A DNA stretch of 64,000 bases, from contig NZ_CP083724.1 in assembly GCF_020150815.1 (NCBI RefSeq), forward strand, positions 186,001 through 250,000, written 5' to 3'. This stretch comes from Haloprofundus salilacus (GTDB lineage Archaea; Halobacteriota; Halobacteria; Halobacteriales; Haloferacaceae). A program made the translations under genes and the position numbers. Below, in pieces: positions 8,174-17,183 of the stretch. The notes beneath the pieces are model-generated. The model saw only the letters and a program-made list of their open reading frames with translations. It was not told the DNA's origin and searched no databases. Position 1 is the first letter of the stretch; each line of letters opens with the position of its first letter.

Positions 8174-10699
8174 ATGGCACGAAATACTGAGGCTGAAACA
8201 GATGGTGGTAGCGAAAATACGACTACTGAAATGGATAACTCTGACTACCAAGGGGAAATACCTGAAAACATCTCTTACCGGCCACGTGGTCGTTCAATCA
8301 ATATCGTTGAGTCTGACTCTACTGCCTTAGATGCGAGTCGCGACCTCATCGACAACGTCGTTGACGCTGTAAAGCGACGTGCTCATGAAGGACGCGATCT
8401 CCCAGACAAAGTTCAGGCTATCTTCGAATACGATTCCGCACGCGACCGGATTATCATCAAGGATAACGCCTACGGTGGTGTTCACCCGAAAAATCTTGGT
8501 GATATCCCAGCGATGGGTGCCAGTAGCGACGAAGACGACCTGATAGGTCACTTCGGAGTTGGCGGTCTCCGGCCGGCAGTTCTCGGTAGTACCATTAAAT
8601 ACGCGTCTTCAAAACCGGGTTATCCAGCAAGCGAGATTACAGTAGACGTGAAGGAGTTGCGAGCTGACGAAGAAGGAGATGAAGATGTTTTCGTCTCTCC
8701 TCGACGTGATGTGGAACTCGAAGAAGGGTGGACGCGTATCATTATCGAGGATTTACGCGACGGTATCACCTCTTTACTTCGAAGTGCACTTAATGAAATC
8801 GGGAAAAAGACAGATAAAAATAGAAAGGACGACGGCACCAGTAAAGCCACGGGAGAGGACCTCCTTACAAAATACGGCCTACATCCAGTGTCAGAGGCAT
8901 TCGGTCAGACCTACACCCGTCTACTCCGAAACGGAATCAAGACGGTAGAGGGAACTGTTGATTTCGATCTCAAGCTGTTACATGATGATTCTGAAATTTC
9001 TGTGGAGCCTGCTGATTTCCCCGAGCTTGTTCCACTGGCACCAGACGGATTGTGGTCACGAGAATACCGTAATGTACCCTTCTCTGTTGATAATGGCGAT
9101 AATCCAGAGCCTGACGTAACTGCAGATGTCCGTGTCGGAGTCAAGGTAGAAGCAGATGAGCAGACTGCTGGCCTTTATGTCTCAATTCAAGATCGAATGG
9201 TTCTGTACTCAGACTTAGAAAGTCGTTTGTTCGAGTCGCAATATCTTGGCACACTTCGTGATTCAGCAGGCCATTTCCGCCTCGTTATCCATGTAGACTT
9301 GAAAGAGATTGATAAGCCAAATCATGACCGGACCTACCTTCCTATAAACTCGGGAAAAAATGGATTCGATTACAACTCCAGTATTACTCCGCGTCTACTT
9401 TCGTTCATTTCTAACGCTGCTGGACCTTATAAAAAGCAAGGGTATGACTCAGTTCCGCAAGCTCTTCTCAATGCGTATAGTCAGCGTAAGAATTCCGCAA
9501 ATTTCGATGTGGACCTCTTGCGAGATCTTATTGAAAACGTAGATAGTAACCAATTGGTCTGCGTTTTTGACAAAAAAGGCTCAAAAACAAACGCTGCTCG
9601 TGTGCGGCCGAAGCCAGGTGAATGGCAAAACCGAGGCCGCCAGTTCCCTGAACGAGATGCCTTATTGAAAATAGCATATATTCATGCATATCTTCGTATT
9701 CGCGTCTCAAACCCTGTTCAGTATCTTATGGAACAAATGGACAGTGTATCGATGGGAAAAGCGAAAGCATTAGCAATTGGTTACAACTACATTCTAAGTG
9801 AATCAGAAGAATCCCGGTCTTATCATGATATGATTTCAATTGAGGCTGTCAAGTATGCCCCTTCCGCCCCTGTGGAGGTCGAGGATGGACCGCACCTTGA
9901 TTTAGATTCCATCAATTCTCCTCGAAGCCTTTGCGATACACATCAATCTCTTTCGTCCAGGTCTCCGCCTAATCTCCTGGTCAAACTCAAAGAACTGGCT
10001 GAAAAACACGTTAATGAGGGCGTCAGAGCAGACAAAAGCGGGCAGCTTTCTGCATGGCAGAAGCCTCGTTATCTGGAATATTTGACTGATCTCACTAATG
10101 GTGACTTATCCAATCTCGAGCTGTTTGATGGGGACTTGGAATTTGAGACTGGCAGCAGGGATGAATCGATAGACAGCGAGACTGAATATACAACTGAAAA
10201 AGAAAATCCAGAGACAGAGGATAACAGTCAGACCAAGAAAGGAAACAGTAGACGCGATGAGACAGACGAGAAACGTGACGACGGTCCGAATAACCAGGAA
10301 ACTGCTGAAGTCGAGAAGTCGACCTCGGTATCGGACGAAATGGAAACAGCCCGACCCCAACGCTCGGGTTCTGAAAGTGGTGTACCCAACGAAGACGTTG
10401 AGGAATTTGGAAACGAAGAATCTCAAGTTGCGACTTTTTCAGAATCTACAGATGTTGATACAGCAGCTGACAAAGGAGCTAAAGATACTCGGGATTCGAT
10501 ACGCAAAAATCTGCCGGAGAAAGGAATTATCATCGTTAACGATGGGGAGCAGACAGTTATTGAGGAAGAACAGTTCGAAAAACTGGTACGGAAAATCGGT
10601 GATGTCGAAATCGGGGAAGATTTCGTAGAGAGAATCATTGAACAACTCGAACGAAAGGAAAAGCTCGAACAGGCCGTTGAAGTATTCAAAAACGTTTGA
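8174..10699 (+). CDS. MORC-type GHKL ATPase, predicted defence protein
   Basis: This is an 841-residue protein. The GHKL ATP-binding motifs are clear near the N-terminus: N box DASRDLIDNVVDA (D57, N61, D64), G1 box DNAYGG (97-102) and G2 box GHFGVGG (125-131). The middle (about 200-600) fits the S5-like and linker region of MutL/Hsp90/MORC proteins. A very hydrophilic Glu/Asp/Ser/Thr-rich stretch follows (about 655-790), then a charged C-terminal helix. Prokaryotic MORC-type ATPases are described as partners of SF2 helicases and nucleases in restriction-like operons. ATP-driven dimer clamping on DNA is the family expectation. No nuclease is fused to it. It has its own promoter region and sits 3 kb from the DrmA-like helicase. 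Confidence 0.72.
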   Translation: MARNTEAETDGGSENTTTEMDNSDYQGEIPENISYRPRGRSINIVESDSTALDASRDLIDNVVDAVKRRAHEGRDLPDKVQAIFEYDSARDRIIIKDNAYGGVHPKNLGDIPAMGASSDEDDLIGHFGVGGLRPAVLGSTIKYASSKPGYPASEITVDVKELRADEEGDEDVFVSPRRDVELEEGWTRIIIEDLRDGITSLLRSALNEIGKKTDKNRKDDGTSKATGEDLLTKYGLHPVSEAFGQTYTRLLRNGIKTVEGTVDFDLKLLHDDSEISVEPADFPELVPLAPDGLWSREYRNVPFSVDNGDNPEPDVTADVRVGVKVEADEQTAGLYVSIQDRMVLYSDLESRLFESQYLGTLRDSAGHFRLVIHVDLKEIDKPNHDRTYLPINSGKNGFDYNSSITPRLLSFISNAAGPYKKQGYDSVPQALLNAYSQRKNSANFDVDLLRDLIENVDSNQLVCVFDKKGSKTNAARVRPKPGEWQNRGRQFPERDALLKIAYIHAYLRIRVSNPVQYLMEQMDSVSMGKAKALAIGYNYILSESEESRSYHDMISIEAVKYAPSAPVEVEDGPHLDLDSINSPRSLCDTHQSLSSRSPPNLLVKLKELAEKHVNEGVRADKSGQLSAWQKPRYLEYLTDLTNGDLSNLELFDGDLEFETGSRDESIDSETEYTTEKENPETEDNSQTKKGNSRRDETDEKRDDGPNNQETAEVEKSTSVSDEMETARPQRSGSESGVPNEDVEEFGNEESQVATFSESTDVDTAADKGAKDTRDSIRKNLPEKGIIIVNDGEQTVIEEEQFEKLVRKIGDVEIGEDFVERIIEQLERKEKLEQAVEVFKNV

Positions 10700-11045
10700 A
10701 GAAGTTCTCTACTCCTTGTAACTACTCTAAGTGAACTCTACTAATTCCATCAGTCCATTTTATCTCCTCGATTCTTACGACCGCTATACGAGAGTCCTTA
10801 GAAAGTAGCTTATCGAATTGTCTTTCGGTTTTGTTCGCTGACAGAGCCAATTTCAGTCTGAGCAACACTACTTACTCGTTTACTAGGGGCTTGAATAGTC
10901 ATTTGTGTAGGTCCAGAAGGGTATTCTGTTGGAACGGCACCCTCTGGAAAAGATATAAGTATGACGGGTTATTTTGTCATGACATGGATGGCAGTGATGG
11001 CACGTCACAATACCTATATGCCTGTACTGAGTATGGAGAGTAAAG
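10700..11045. other. Intergenic spacer with a likely promoter
   Basis: No gene is supported in these 346 bases. A TATA-like AAGATATAAGTATG near 10950 could drive the toxin-antitoxin pair downstream. The spacer is AT-rich like the rest of the island. Confidence 0.4.
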
Positions 11046-11357
11046 ATGGTATCCTCGAGCGACAAAATCCAGTTCCGTGGTGGCGCTGAAAAGGAGGCTA
11101 GCCAGCTTGTCGATAGGATGCGTTTAGGCGGTATCAACATAAGCGAACTAGCCCGTAAAGGCCTCAAGGAAAAGCTCAGAGAGGTACTTTCCAAGGAGGA
11201 ACGAGTCCAGATCCACCAGCAATACGTGGTTGGTGAGGTGAACGAAGAAGTTGCTGAAATCCTGATTGGTGACATGCTCGACGCTATCAAACAAGAGCGA
11301 GAAGCTGTACGAAAAGCAGAAAATCTCAGCACCGACGGTGTCTTCCAGAACGACTAA
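11046..11357 (+). CDS. Putative antitoxin upstream of a PIN toxin
   Basis: The 103-residue acidic protein is mostly helical. Its N-terminal segment IQFRGGAEKEASQLVDRMR followed by INISELARKGLKEKLRE resembles a ribbon-helix-helix DNA-binding module. The C-terminal half is charged and helical, as in VapB-type antitoxins that wrap their toxin. The stop is three bases from the start of the PIN-like gene, the normal tight order of a VapBC pair. Antitoxin function is inferred from position, size and fold. Confidence 0.55.
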   Translation: MVSSSDKIQFRGGAEKEASQLVDRMRLGGINISELARKGLKEKLREVLSKEERVQIHQQYVVGEVNEEVAEILIGDMLDAIKQEREAVRKAENLSTDGVFQND

Positions 11358-11360
11358 TGA

Positions 11361-11969
11361 ATGGTTGACCGTGATTCCCGGCATCCTGTTATTGCGGATA
11401 GCGATGCACTGATTTCTGTCGCAAACACATCTCTATGGCCGTGCATAAAGGACAATTTCAATCTCACGACTACAAACGTTTGCCAACAGGAACTCAATCG
11501 ACACGTCAAAGAAAAATCGGAATATGCACGGGAAGGAAGCCGTGAAAAGTGGGTGCACGATGGCAGCAAAGCTGCTTTAAAGCCCTTTGAAGATGAGTCC
11601 AACCCCTCATTCACCATCGCCACTAGTGTACCACGCCCGCATGGCAGTGACGCCGGCGAAATCTCGATAAAACAAGAAATTGAGCAATATCCTGAAAAAT
11701 ACACATTTGCGGTATTGATGGACCAAGCAGGGCGATATTCAATCAATCGCGTATTCGATGAACGCGATGCGTACGGTGTTGCAGTCGCTCCTCCGTATCT
11801 TCTGTATCTCCTTCACAAAAAAGAGAAATGCTCAAAAGCAAACTTCTGTCAGGTCTGTGGCGAGCTACTTGAAGGAGAGGGTTGGACAAGCTATGAGTCG
11901 ATTCAGGCAGTATGGGAAGAAATTCCCGTTGACTGTAGCGACTACTTATCCTCCGACCTGCTCCCCTGA
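11361..11969 (+). CDS. PIN-domain toxin-like ribonuclease
   Basis: The 202-residue protein begins its fold with VIADSDALISVA (acidic residues D13 and D15), a PIN strand-1 signature. Later acidic sites are GSDAGEISI (Glu near residue 100) and LMDQAGRYS (Asp near 121), which fits the metal-binding set of PIN nucleases. It is longer than typical VapC (about 130-140 residues). A C-terminal extension contains a possible metal site, C-x5-FCQVC (about 153-162). It is three bases downstream of the putative antitoxin. RNA cleavage is the family expectation. The substrate is unknown. Confidence 0.55.
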   Translation: MVDRDSRHPVIADSDALISVANTSLWPCIKDNFNLTTTNVCQQELNRHVKEKSEYAREGSREKWVHDGSKAALKPFEDESNPSFTIATSVPRPHGSDAGEISIKQEIEQYPEKYTFAVLMDQAGRYSINRVFDERDAYGVAVAPPYLLYLLHKKEKCSKANFCQVCGELLEGEGWTSYESIQAVWEEIPVDCSDYLSSDLLP

Positions 11970-12016
11970 TAGGTGTCCTTACGCATTCACTGAAATCATA
12001 CTGCATATTCCGATAG

Positions 12017-12241
12017 TCTGCTCCTCACAAGGGGTCGCGACTCAGCTCCAGCAGGACGCGGCAGGTATACCAAGTCGATGAGTTTGAACGAAGCGGACCA
12101 AACCGACCGAAGCGGGTCATGGCTCTCTGTCCTACCTGCCATGCGAGAGTTCACCACGGTGAGGATGGCATAGAGATGAATGCCGCCCTTGTCGAAAAAT
12201 TGGTGACTGGGCTAAGGAAACTTGGAGACACCGACGCCTAA
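12017..12241 (+). pseudogene. HNH endonuclease, C-terminal fragment
   Basis: A frame without an upstream start reads ...RPKRVMALCPTCHARVHHGEDG and then a helical tail to the stop at 12239-12241. ALCPTCHARVHHG is the C-terminal half of an HNH nuclease (two-Cys knuckle plus catalytic His). The N-terminal half, with the first Cys pair and DH motif, is absent, and the frame is closed by a TAG at 12014-12016. A short ORF from the ATG at 12119 could still be made, but no intact nuclease is present. Confidence 0.6.
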
Positions 12242-12451
12242 GGACTGCTCTATCGCCTCCGACTCTCTATTGAAGTCCGGTATCGTAATCCAATAACCAA
12301 CATATTACACCGCTGTTTGTCGGGAACTTGACTGTACTCGGTCTCACTGGTGTCGTCCTGTATCGACGGTCGCTTCCGAAGTGGTCGAACCGGTATCAGG
12401 AAGGGTGACACCGTGCGGCGTTAACGAAATCGCAGTCTCTTGTTCGCACCG

Positions 12452-12745
12452 TCAAGTATCCGTTGAGTCTGGAGTCCTACCGTCCGGCTCGGCAAGTACA
12501 CGATTCGAGTGCGTATCGGCCTCGCCAGGAGGTTCCTCGACCGTCTCATTGCCGTTGTTTTCTGATGGCGTGTCAGTGGCCCCAGGCAACTCCGCTCGCG
12601 ACTGTTCTTTGGCGTCGAAGTCGATAACCTGCTGCTCTTTCGGCAGGGCTCTGACTGAGATACCTCGCCAGTCATAATCGGTGCCCACAACCGCCTCGGA
12701 ATACCCGACTTGCTCACTTTCCAATACAGTATTCTGCACAGCCAC
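12452..12745 (-). pseudogene. VirB4/TraC-like ATPase, C-terminal scrap (copy 1)
   Basis: The frame reads MAVQNTVLESEQVGYSEAVV, then DWRGISVRALPKEQQVIDFDAKEQ and a low-complexity acidic tail. It is clearly homologous to the 14-kb pseudogene, in the same orientation. In VirB4/TraC ATPases of conjugation machines this is the extreme C-terminus. The ATPase core is missing. Together with copy 2 it marks a decayed integrated conjugative element. The remainder of 12242-12451 shows no supported gene. Confidence 0.5.
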
Positions 12746-12851
12746 ATCTAGACTAAACGGACAGTCTCGCCATGAGATTTACAAGAACACTCCGTTGAAA
12801 TCCTATTGGTCAGATACTATTCACGGTGAAATAGCCGTTAAGGAGGACTGC

Positions 12852-13178
12852 TCACGAATCTCCACCTTTGTTAGCGGACGTCTCGCCCGTATCTGGGTCG
12901 TTCCGTAGTTGCCGAACCAGATTCATGTGCATGAGATGGAGGTGCATCCCGATGCCGAACAGCAACAGCCCCATCCCGACGAAGATGAGTGGCATGAGTA
13001 GCGCCTCGACGGCACTCGCGAGCGAGTCAGTGTTCTGGGGCAAGAGAACGACGGCCGCAAGGACGAACGCGGCGAGAATGACGCCGAGACCCGCTTTGAC
13101 GAACCGGGAGTAGTGTCCGAGCTGCTGCAGGCGTTCTTCGATTTGCCTCGTGTCCATTCTGTCGTCATCTGAAGCCAT
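12852..13178 (-). CDS. Small two-helix membrane protein
   Basis: The 108-residue protein has a charged helical N-terminus (DTRQIEERLQQLGHYSRFV), two strongly hydrophobic segments (about 28-50 and 62-84) and a polar tail. The last membrane helix ends in a His/Met-rich stretch, GMHLHLMHMNL, that might contact metal. It lies 76 bases downstream of the copper-storage-like gene on the same strand, so a shared transcript and a metal-related job are possible. I do not recognise the family. Confidence 0.6.
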   Translation of the reverse strand: MASDDDRMDTRQIEERLQQLGHYSRFVKAGLGVILAAFVLAAVVLLPQNTDSLASAVEALLMPLIFVGMGLLLFGIGMHLHLMHMNLVRQLRNDPDTGETSANKGGDS

Positions 13179-13254
13179 CTTTTGAATCCTGCTAGGAGGT
13201 CTTCACCGGCTGAGCAGTACTGAAAGAAACGGTGGGTGTGTTCGTGGTCGTCGC

Positions 13255-13611
13255 TTAACTGTTGGCCATGCTCCGGCAGGATTCGGCGCACTCGCGGAGG
13301 ACGTCGGCGCAGACCTGGCAGTGGTCGGCGTCGTGGCGTTCGCACTCCTCGGCACACTCCTCGCACGCGCCGGCACAGGCCTGGGCGAGCTGGGTACTGT
13401 AGTTCGAACCCCGGGCCATAAATCGGGCGTGCAGCGACGTGAGGTCGGCCACATCCCGACAAAGCCGGGCGCACTCCTCTATGTCGGAGTCGCCGAGGCA
13501 CTTGTCGGCACACCATTCACAGACTTCGGCGGCCTCGTTACAGTTCTCGATACACTGGCGTTGTTCGTCGCTTAGGCTATCGATTTTCGAGACGGTTTCT
13601 GAAAGGGACAT
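13255..13611 (-). CDS. Cys-rich four-helix-bundle copper-storage-like protein (DUF326/Csp)
   Basis: This 118-residue protein carries Cys at regular helical spacing along its whole length: CIENCNEAAEVCEWCADKC, CARLC, ACAGACEECAEEC, CQVCADVLRECAESC. That is the pattern of the DUF326/Csp family, whose four-helix bundles store Cu(I) through inward-facing Cys. No signal peptide is visible, so it would be cytosolic. It sits between two decayed VirB4-like copies, which suggests it arrived as cargo of the conjugative element, possibly as metal resistance. Confidence 0.8.
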   Translation of the reverse strand: MSLSETVSKIDSLSDEQRQCIENCNEAAEVCEWCADKCLGDSDIEECARLCRDVADLTSLHARFMARGSNYSTQLAQACAGACEECAEECERHDADHCQVCADVLRECAESCRSMANS

Positions 13612-13752
13612 ACCATCCTAGACAATATCCAGCAGCCGTGTAAACGCTGGGCCTGCCAATGAAAGCGATGAGAATTGCCCCCGAGTTGCTTACGTTTTCA
13701 TCCCAGACAAGCTCGGCAAGGTGAGTGAGGTCCAAGCAAACGACGGCTAATA

Positions 13753-14405
13753 CTAGCGGTCGTTTGCGTAGCGTTCCTCACGAGAATCTACAGGCGGAGC
13801 AGGCCGAGTACCTCGGGGTCGTACGGAAACCTCCGATTTCCGTGATGACGAGACGCGGAGCGTCTCGAACCACTTGACCCCGAGGCGGTTCATCGTCCCG
13901 GCTAACACATGATTTGAGTTATTATCCGTCTGATTACGAGTCTCCACGAAGTCATTGCCGTTACCATCAGATGACACCCCACCCGTAGCCCCAGGCAACT
14001 CCACTCGCGACTGCTCTTTCGCGTCGAAGTCGATAACCTGCTGCTCCTTCGGGAGGGCTCGAACCTCAATCCCTCGTCAGTCATTATCCACGCCCACAAG
14101 CGCCTTCGAGTATCCAACTTCCTCACTGCCCAACACGGCATTTTGCATATATCGCATCTGGGCGTGATTCAGTCCGAATTCGTTGGCCCAGTGTTCGTCC
14201 ATGCCCTCGAGTTGGTGGAACTGCTTGACCGCACACTGATCGAGGATTGCCTCGGATTCGTCGTGTTGGAAGAACTCGTCGACCGTCTGTGTCACCAAGC
14301 GAAGGGAGAGGTTGTGGTGGCGGTGATGCCAGAACCTTGTCTCGAGGAACTGCAGGGTCGCTGTATCCTGCATGGTGTACCGCATTCATAGATCACAATG
14401 ACGAC
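13753..14405 (-). pseudogene. VirB4/TraC-like conjugation ATPase, broken C-terminal part (copy 2)
   Basis: Reading leftwards, VVIVIYE (14385-14405, a Walker B-like strand) is frameshifted into RYTMQDTATLQFLETRFWHHRHHNLSLRL. The frame then continues to an in-frame TGA at 14077-14079 and on through RGIEVRALPKEQQVIDFDAKEQ to a TAG at 13753-13755. Copy 1 has TGG (Trp) at the TGA position, so this is a nonsense mutation. The HHNLSLRLVTQTVDEFF segment is typical of the late ATPase core of VirB4/TraC, the motor of type IV secretion. With a frameshift, a stop and no N-terminus, it cannot work. Confidence 0.6.
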
Positions 14406-14488
14406 CGTGTGTAGCGTATTGCGATTACGGTCCGGGACATCGCGATACTGGGGTATACGATGGATAGTGCCGACGAAAGCGAGGTCGA

Positions 14489-15235
14489 TTATCCACTCCG
14501 GTATTCTTCAAGGACAATTTCGACCGTCATTTCACCAGATTCACCGTCGTAGTACGCGGTGTAGAGTGCGAGACTCGCGTCTGGCGAAATACAGGACTCG
14601 AACTCGTAGGAGTCTTCCCACTCTTCGGAATCGGGGACGCGAATTGCGGTTTCGTAACACTCCACCCCAGCGTACTCGTTTCGACCTTCGACATTGGCAG
14701 TCATGTACCCTGCATCGGGATTACCAGAGAGCCGCCAGCTGTTCCCAACTTTGAGTTCACGGTGCTGGTAGTAGGCCGTCATTGGGCTGAATGGCCCGAG
14801 CGAGAGGTATCCGAGAGTTCGGATAGTGGCCTCTGCCTCCTCGCTTTCGGGATCGACACCCCTGAGATCGAAGAGTATCGTGGCATTCTCGCCTGTCACC
14901 GTTCTACTGAACGAATCAGTTCCGTTGTCGTAGGTGATTTCAGCAGTTACCTCCTCACCATCGACGGACAGAACATCCCACGTTATTGTCGCTGTTTCGT
15001 CGTTTTTGATGTCGTTTACGCGGTAGCGATAGAACTCACCTTCTTCGAAGGTAAATCGCTCCCACTGGGTGACAACATCATCTCCACTCGTTTCGTCGGA
15101 GCCCGACTGCTCATTGCTTGACTCGCCGGTGTCTCCAGCGTCTGCCGAACTCTCTGATGAGGTTCCTCCCCCGACACACCCTGCAAAGACGACGAGTAAG
15201 ACAACGAGGCCGAGAGCTAAACGTCGGTGACTCAT
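14489..15235 (-). CDS. Secreted lipoprotein, function unknown
   Basis: The 248-residue protein has a short signal peptide with lipobox FAGC (Cys20), then a Ser/Gly/Asp linker typical of haloarchaeal surface lipoproteins. A beta-rich acidic domain of about 190 residues follows. The mature domain repeats short strands with Asp/Glu/Tyr (TAEITYDNGTDSFSR, YMTANVEGRNEYAG). No enzyme motif was recognised. It would be anchored outside the cell. It borders the decayed conjugative element but has an intact frame. Confidence 0.7.
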   Translation of the reverse strand: MSHRRLALGLVVLLVVFAGCVGGGTSSESSADAGDTGESSNEQSGSDETSGDDVVTQWERFTFEEGEFYRYRVNDIKNDETATITWDVLSVDGEEVTAEITYDNGTDSFSRTVTGENATILFDLRGVDPESEEAEATIRTLGYLSLGPFSPMTAYYQHRELKVGNSWRLSGNPDAGYMTANVEGRNEYAGVECYETAIRVPDSEEWEDSYEFESCISPDASLALYTAYYDGESGEMTVEIVLEEYRSG

Positions 15236-16173
15236 CGTTCAGCCCATCCAAAATAGCTCCAGCCTCGCCGGCCAGACCCCTTCAGTTGTAGGACAATCGG
15301 ATGAGCGTATAGTGATATGTCTTTGGTCATTGTTAGGCATTCGCTTGTGTGTATCTACCTAATTACGGACCTGAGCGTCTGACAGGCGCGTTATTGGGCT
15401 GATGTGACAGTATATACCAAGCGAGACTATAATGTTATCTGTTCAATACATAAACAGGGTACAGAGCGTGAACACTGCTGTATCCACTGAACGTTTTGGC
15501 TAACGATGATCGGGTTTGGCTAAAAGATAGAGCGCTAAGCGCCTTCCTCACCGAGCGACTGGACTGGGGTTGTGTTTGTAAAATACCACCACTCAACACG
15601 TCTCCGACACCCCTAGAAGTAGTTCTTCAGCTGATGACTACTTCATACTCGGAAACACGCTCACAGAATCAGCCAAAGCACTCGCCGAACCAGCTCCGTC
15701 AGTCACCGAGAGTTCATAATCGGTGTTTTCCCCCGCAAGAACACCCACAACCCCGAGACAGAACCCATCTAGGAACACATACGCCCACCTCACAATCGGC
15801 CTCCTAAACCAGCGATATCGAAGGCTTTGACGCCTCAAAACCTCGATTTTCAACTCCGCGTCAACGAGCCGTGATGGCTGTCTCGTCGCAAAAACCAAAA
15901 ACCAGTAGACGGCAACCGATTATGAAATGTGGAGCTGCAACTGAAAGCCAACAAAGCCCCCCATCGAATACCACGCTTTCCTCCGCCAGCGCGTTCCACC
16001 AGCCTCCTTTCGCGCATCAAAAAACAGCATCGCTAGTTCTCACTGGATTCATACTGGCCGCTACCATGGGGATTGTGTCTCTCTTGCGGGTGGTAGAGCC
16101 GATTATGAACGCGAGGAGAAGAGCGTGATAACGCAGAGAGCTCTGTTACTTGGTTCTCAGTCATCTAGCCTGA
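15236..16173. other. Gene-poor stretch, probable debris
   Basis: No convincing gene lies in these 938 bases. Short frames (15638-15898 minus; 15871-16128 plus) lack starts, domains or haloarchaeal composition. The string CCGATTATGAA occurs at about 15917 and 16098, with its reverse complement near 15713, which hints at decayed repeats. The stretch lies between the lipoprotein and a gene fragment without a start. Confidence 0.35.
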
Positions 16174-16518
16174 GTTGGAAAGGAAGAACTCGCCGGGCTC
16201 ATCCGTACGCTCAAACTGTTCTGTGAGGAAGACGAAGCACAACTCAAGCGGACGTGGGACGCTCGTGTCGAACAGATCACTGCCTCCCTCGACCGTCTGA
16301 CCGGCATAATGTACGATGTTACGGGTAATGAGAAAGTGTCTGTTGCTCCTGAAATCGTCGTCTCCGTTCACGAGTCAGAAGCCGGTATCGACGCGGCAGT
16401 ACTCGTGGGGCCACTCCGACGTGAAAATCCCCGGGTGTTCATCGGCGCAGATTCGTTGGGTGACTCGTCACTGCCAGGATTTGACGACGGTCAAGTACCC
16501 GACGTACGCAAGCGCTGA
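16174..16518 (+). pseudogene. 5'-truncated gene fragment, unknown
   Basis: A 114-codon frame opens right after an in-frame TGA (16171-16173) with no start codon and reads like real haloarchaeal protein: VGKEELAGLIRTLKLF, LKRTWDARVEQITASLDRL, then APEIVVSVHESEAGIDAAVL. The stop at 16516-16518 overlaps the 3' end of the convergent membrane-protein gene. An ATG at 16309 could give only 69 residues. I read it as the tail of a lost gene. The family is not recognised. Confidence 0.4.
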
Positions 16519-16956
16519 AGCGACGAGTGCCACAGCAAGCACTGTGACTCCGGCGAAGTCTCCCACTGCTACTCCCGGATTGTCCCAGAGGTACGCACTA
16601 CCCTCAGCTGCAAAGACGAACAGTGTTCCATACACCGCAGTGAAGGCAATTGATCGTGCGAGCGTGAGTGCACTCAGTTCGCGGCGCTTGAGAAGTTCGA
16701 GCACGAAGAGGAAGGAAATTGCAAGGAAGTAGAACGGCTCCGGGAGCGCCCGTCCAAGGTCACGCGTTGCCTCTACTGCAATGACGCCATAGTACGCCAG
16801 TGCGAGCAGAACGGCACCGACGAGTGTGAGCGTCAACCCGTAGCCGCTCATCGACTCACGCGGCGAAGTGGAGTCTGGGGGCTTGGAAGTAGTTGAGGTG
16901 ACGGGTGGCTCACCGGATTCACGTCGGGTCGACGTCTCTGGTGGGACGTCGCTCAT
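16468..16956 (-). CDS. Four-helix membrane protein, unknown
   Basis: I chose the ATG at 16956 (162 residues); an in-frame start at 17028 would add 24 residues. A Pro/Ser/Thr-rich acidic N-terminal tail is followed by four hydrophobic segments (GYGLTLTLVGAVLLALAYYG, FYFLAISFLFVLELL, SIAFTAVYGTLFVFAAEG, VTVLAVALVASALAYVGYL). No domain was recognised. It lies 227 bases downstream of the PolB2 stop on the same strand, with nothing to tie it to that operon. Confidence 0.6.
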   Translation of the reverse strand: MSDVPPETSTRRESGEPPVTSTTSKPPDSTSPRESMSGYGLTLTLVGAVLLALAYYGVIAVEATRDLGRALPEPFYFLAISFLFVLELLKRRELSALTLARSIAFTAVYGTLFVFAAEGSAYLWDNPGVAVGDFAGVTVLAVALVASALAYVGYLTVVKSWQ

Positions 16957-17183
16957 CGTCCGTCCCTCACTGTTGCTTGGAAGTACGTCCGGACTGGTGG
17001 GCGATCCAGTCGCTCGGTTTCGGTCCAAGTAACCATCCGGAATGCCATGGTTGGTTCACCCGATCTAATTATGCTGCCTGAGAGCTTAACGACGAAGTTC
17101 TGTGTTGCAGTGGTCGAGGAGGAGTCGTTGTTGAAGGCTGATAGCTTTCTCAACCGTCTCCAACACGCTGAGACCTGCAGATT

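Noticed and set aside
15496-16128. Short frames in the 15.5-16.1 kb region as genes
   Set aside because: They lack haloarchaeal composition, start signals and domains.
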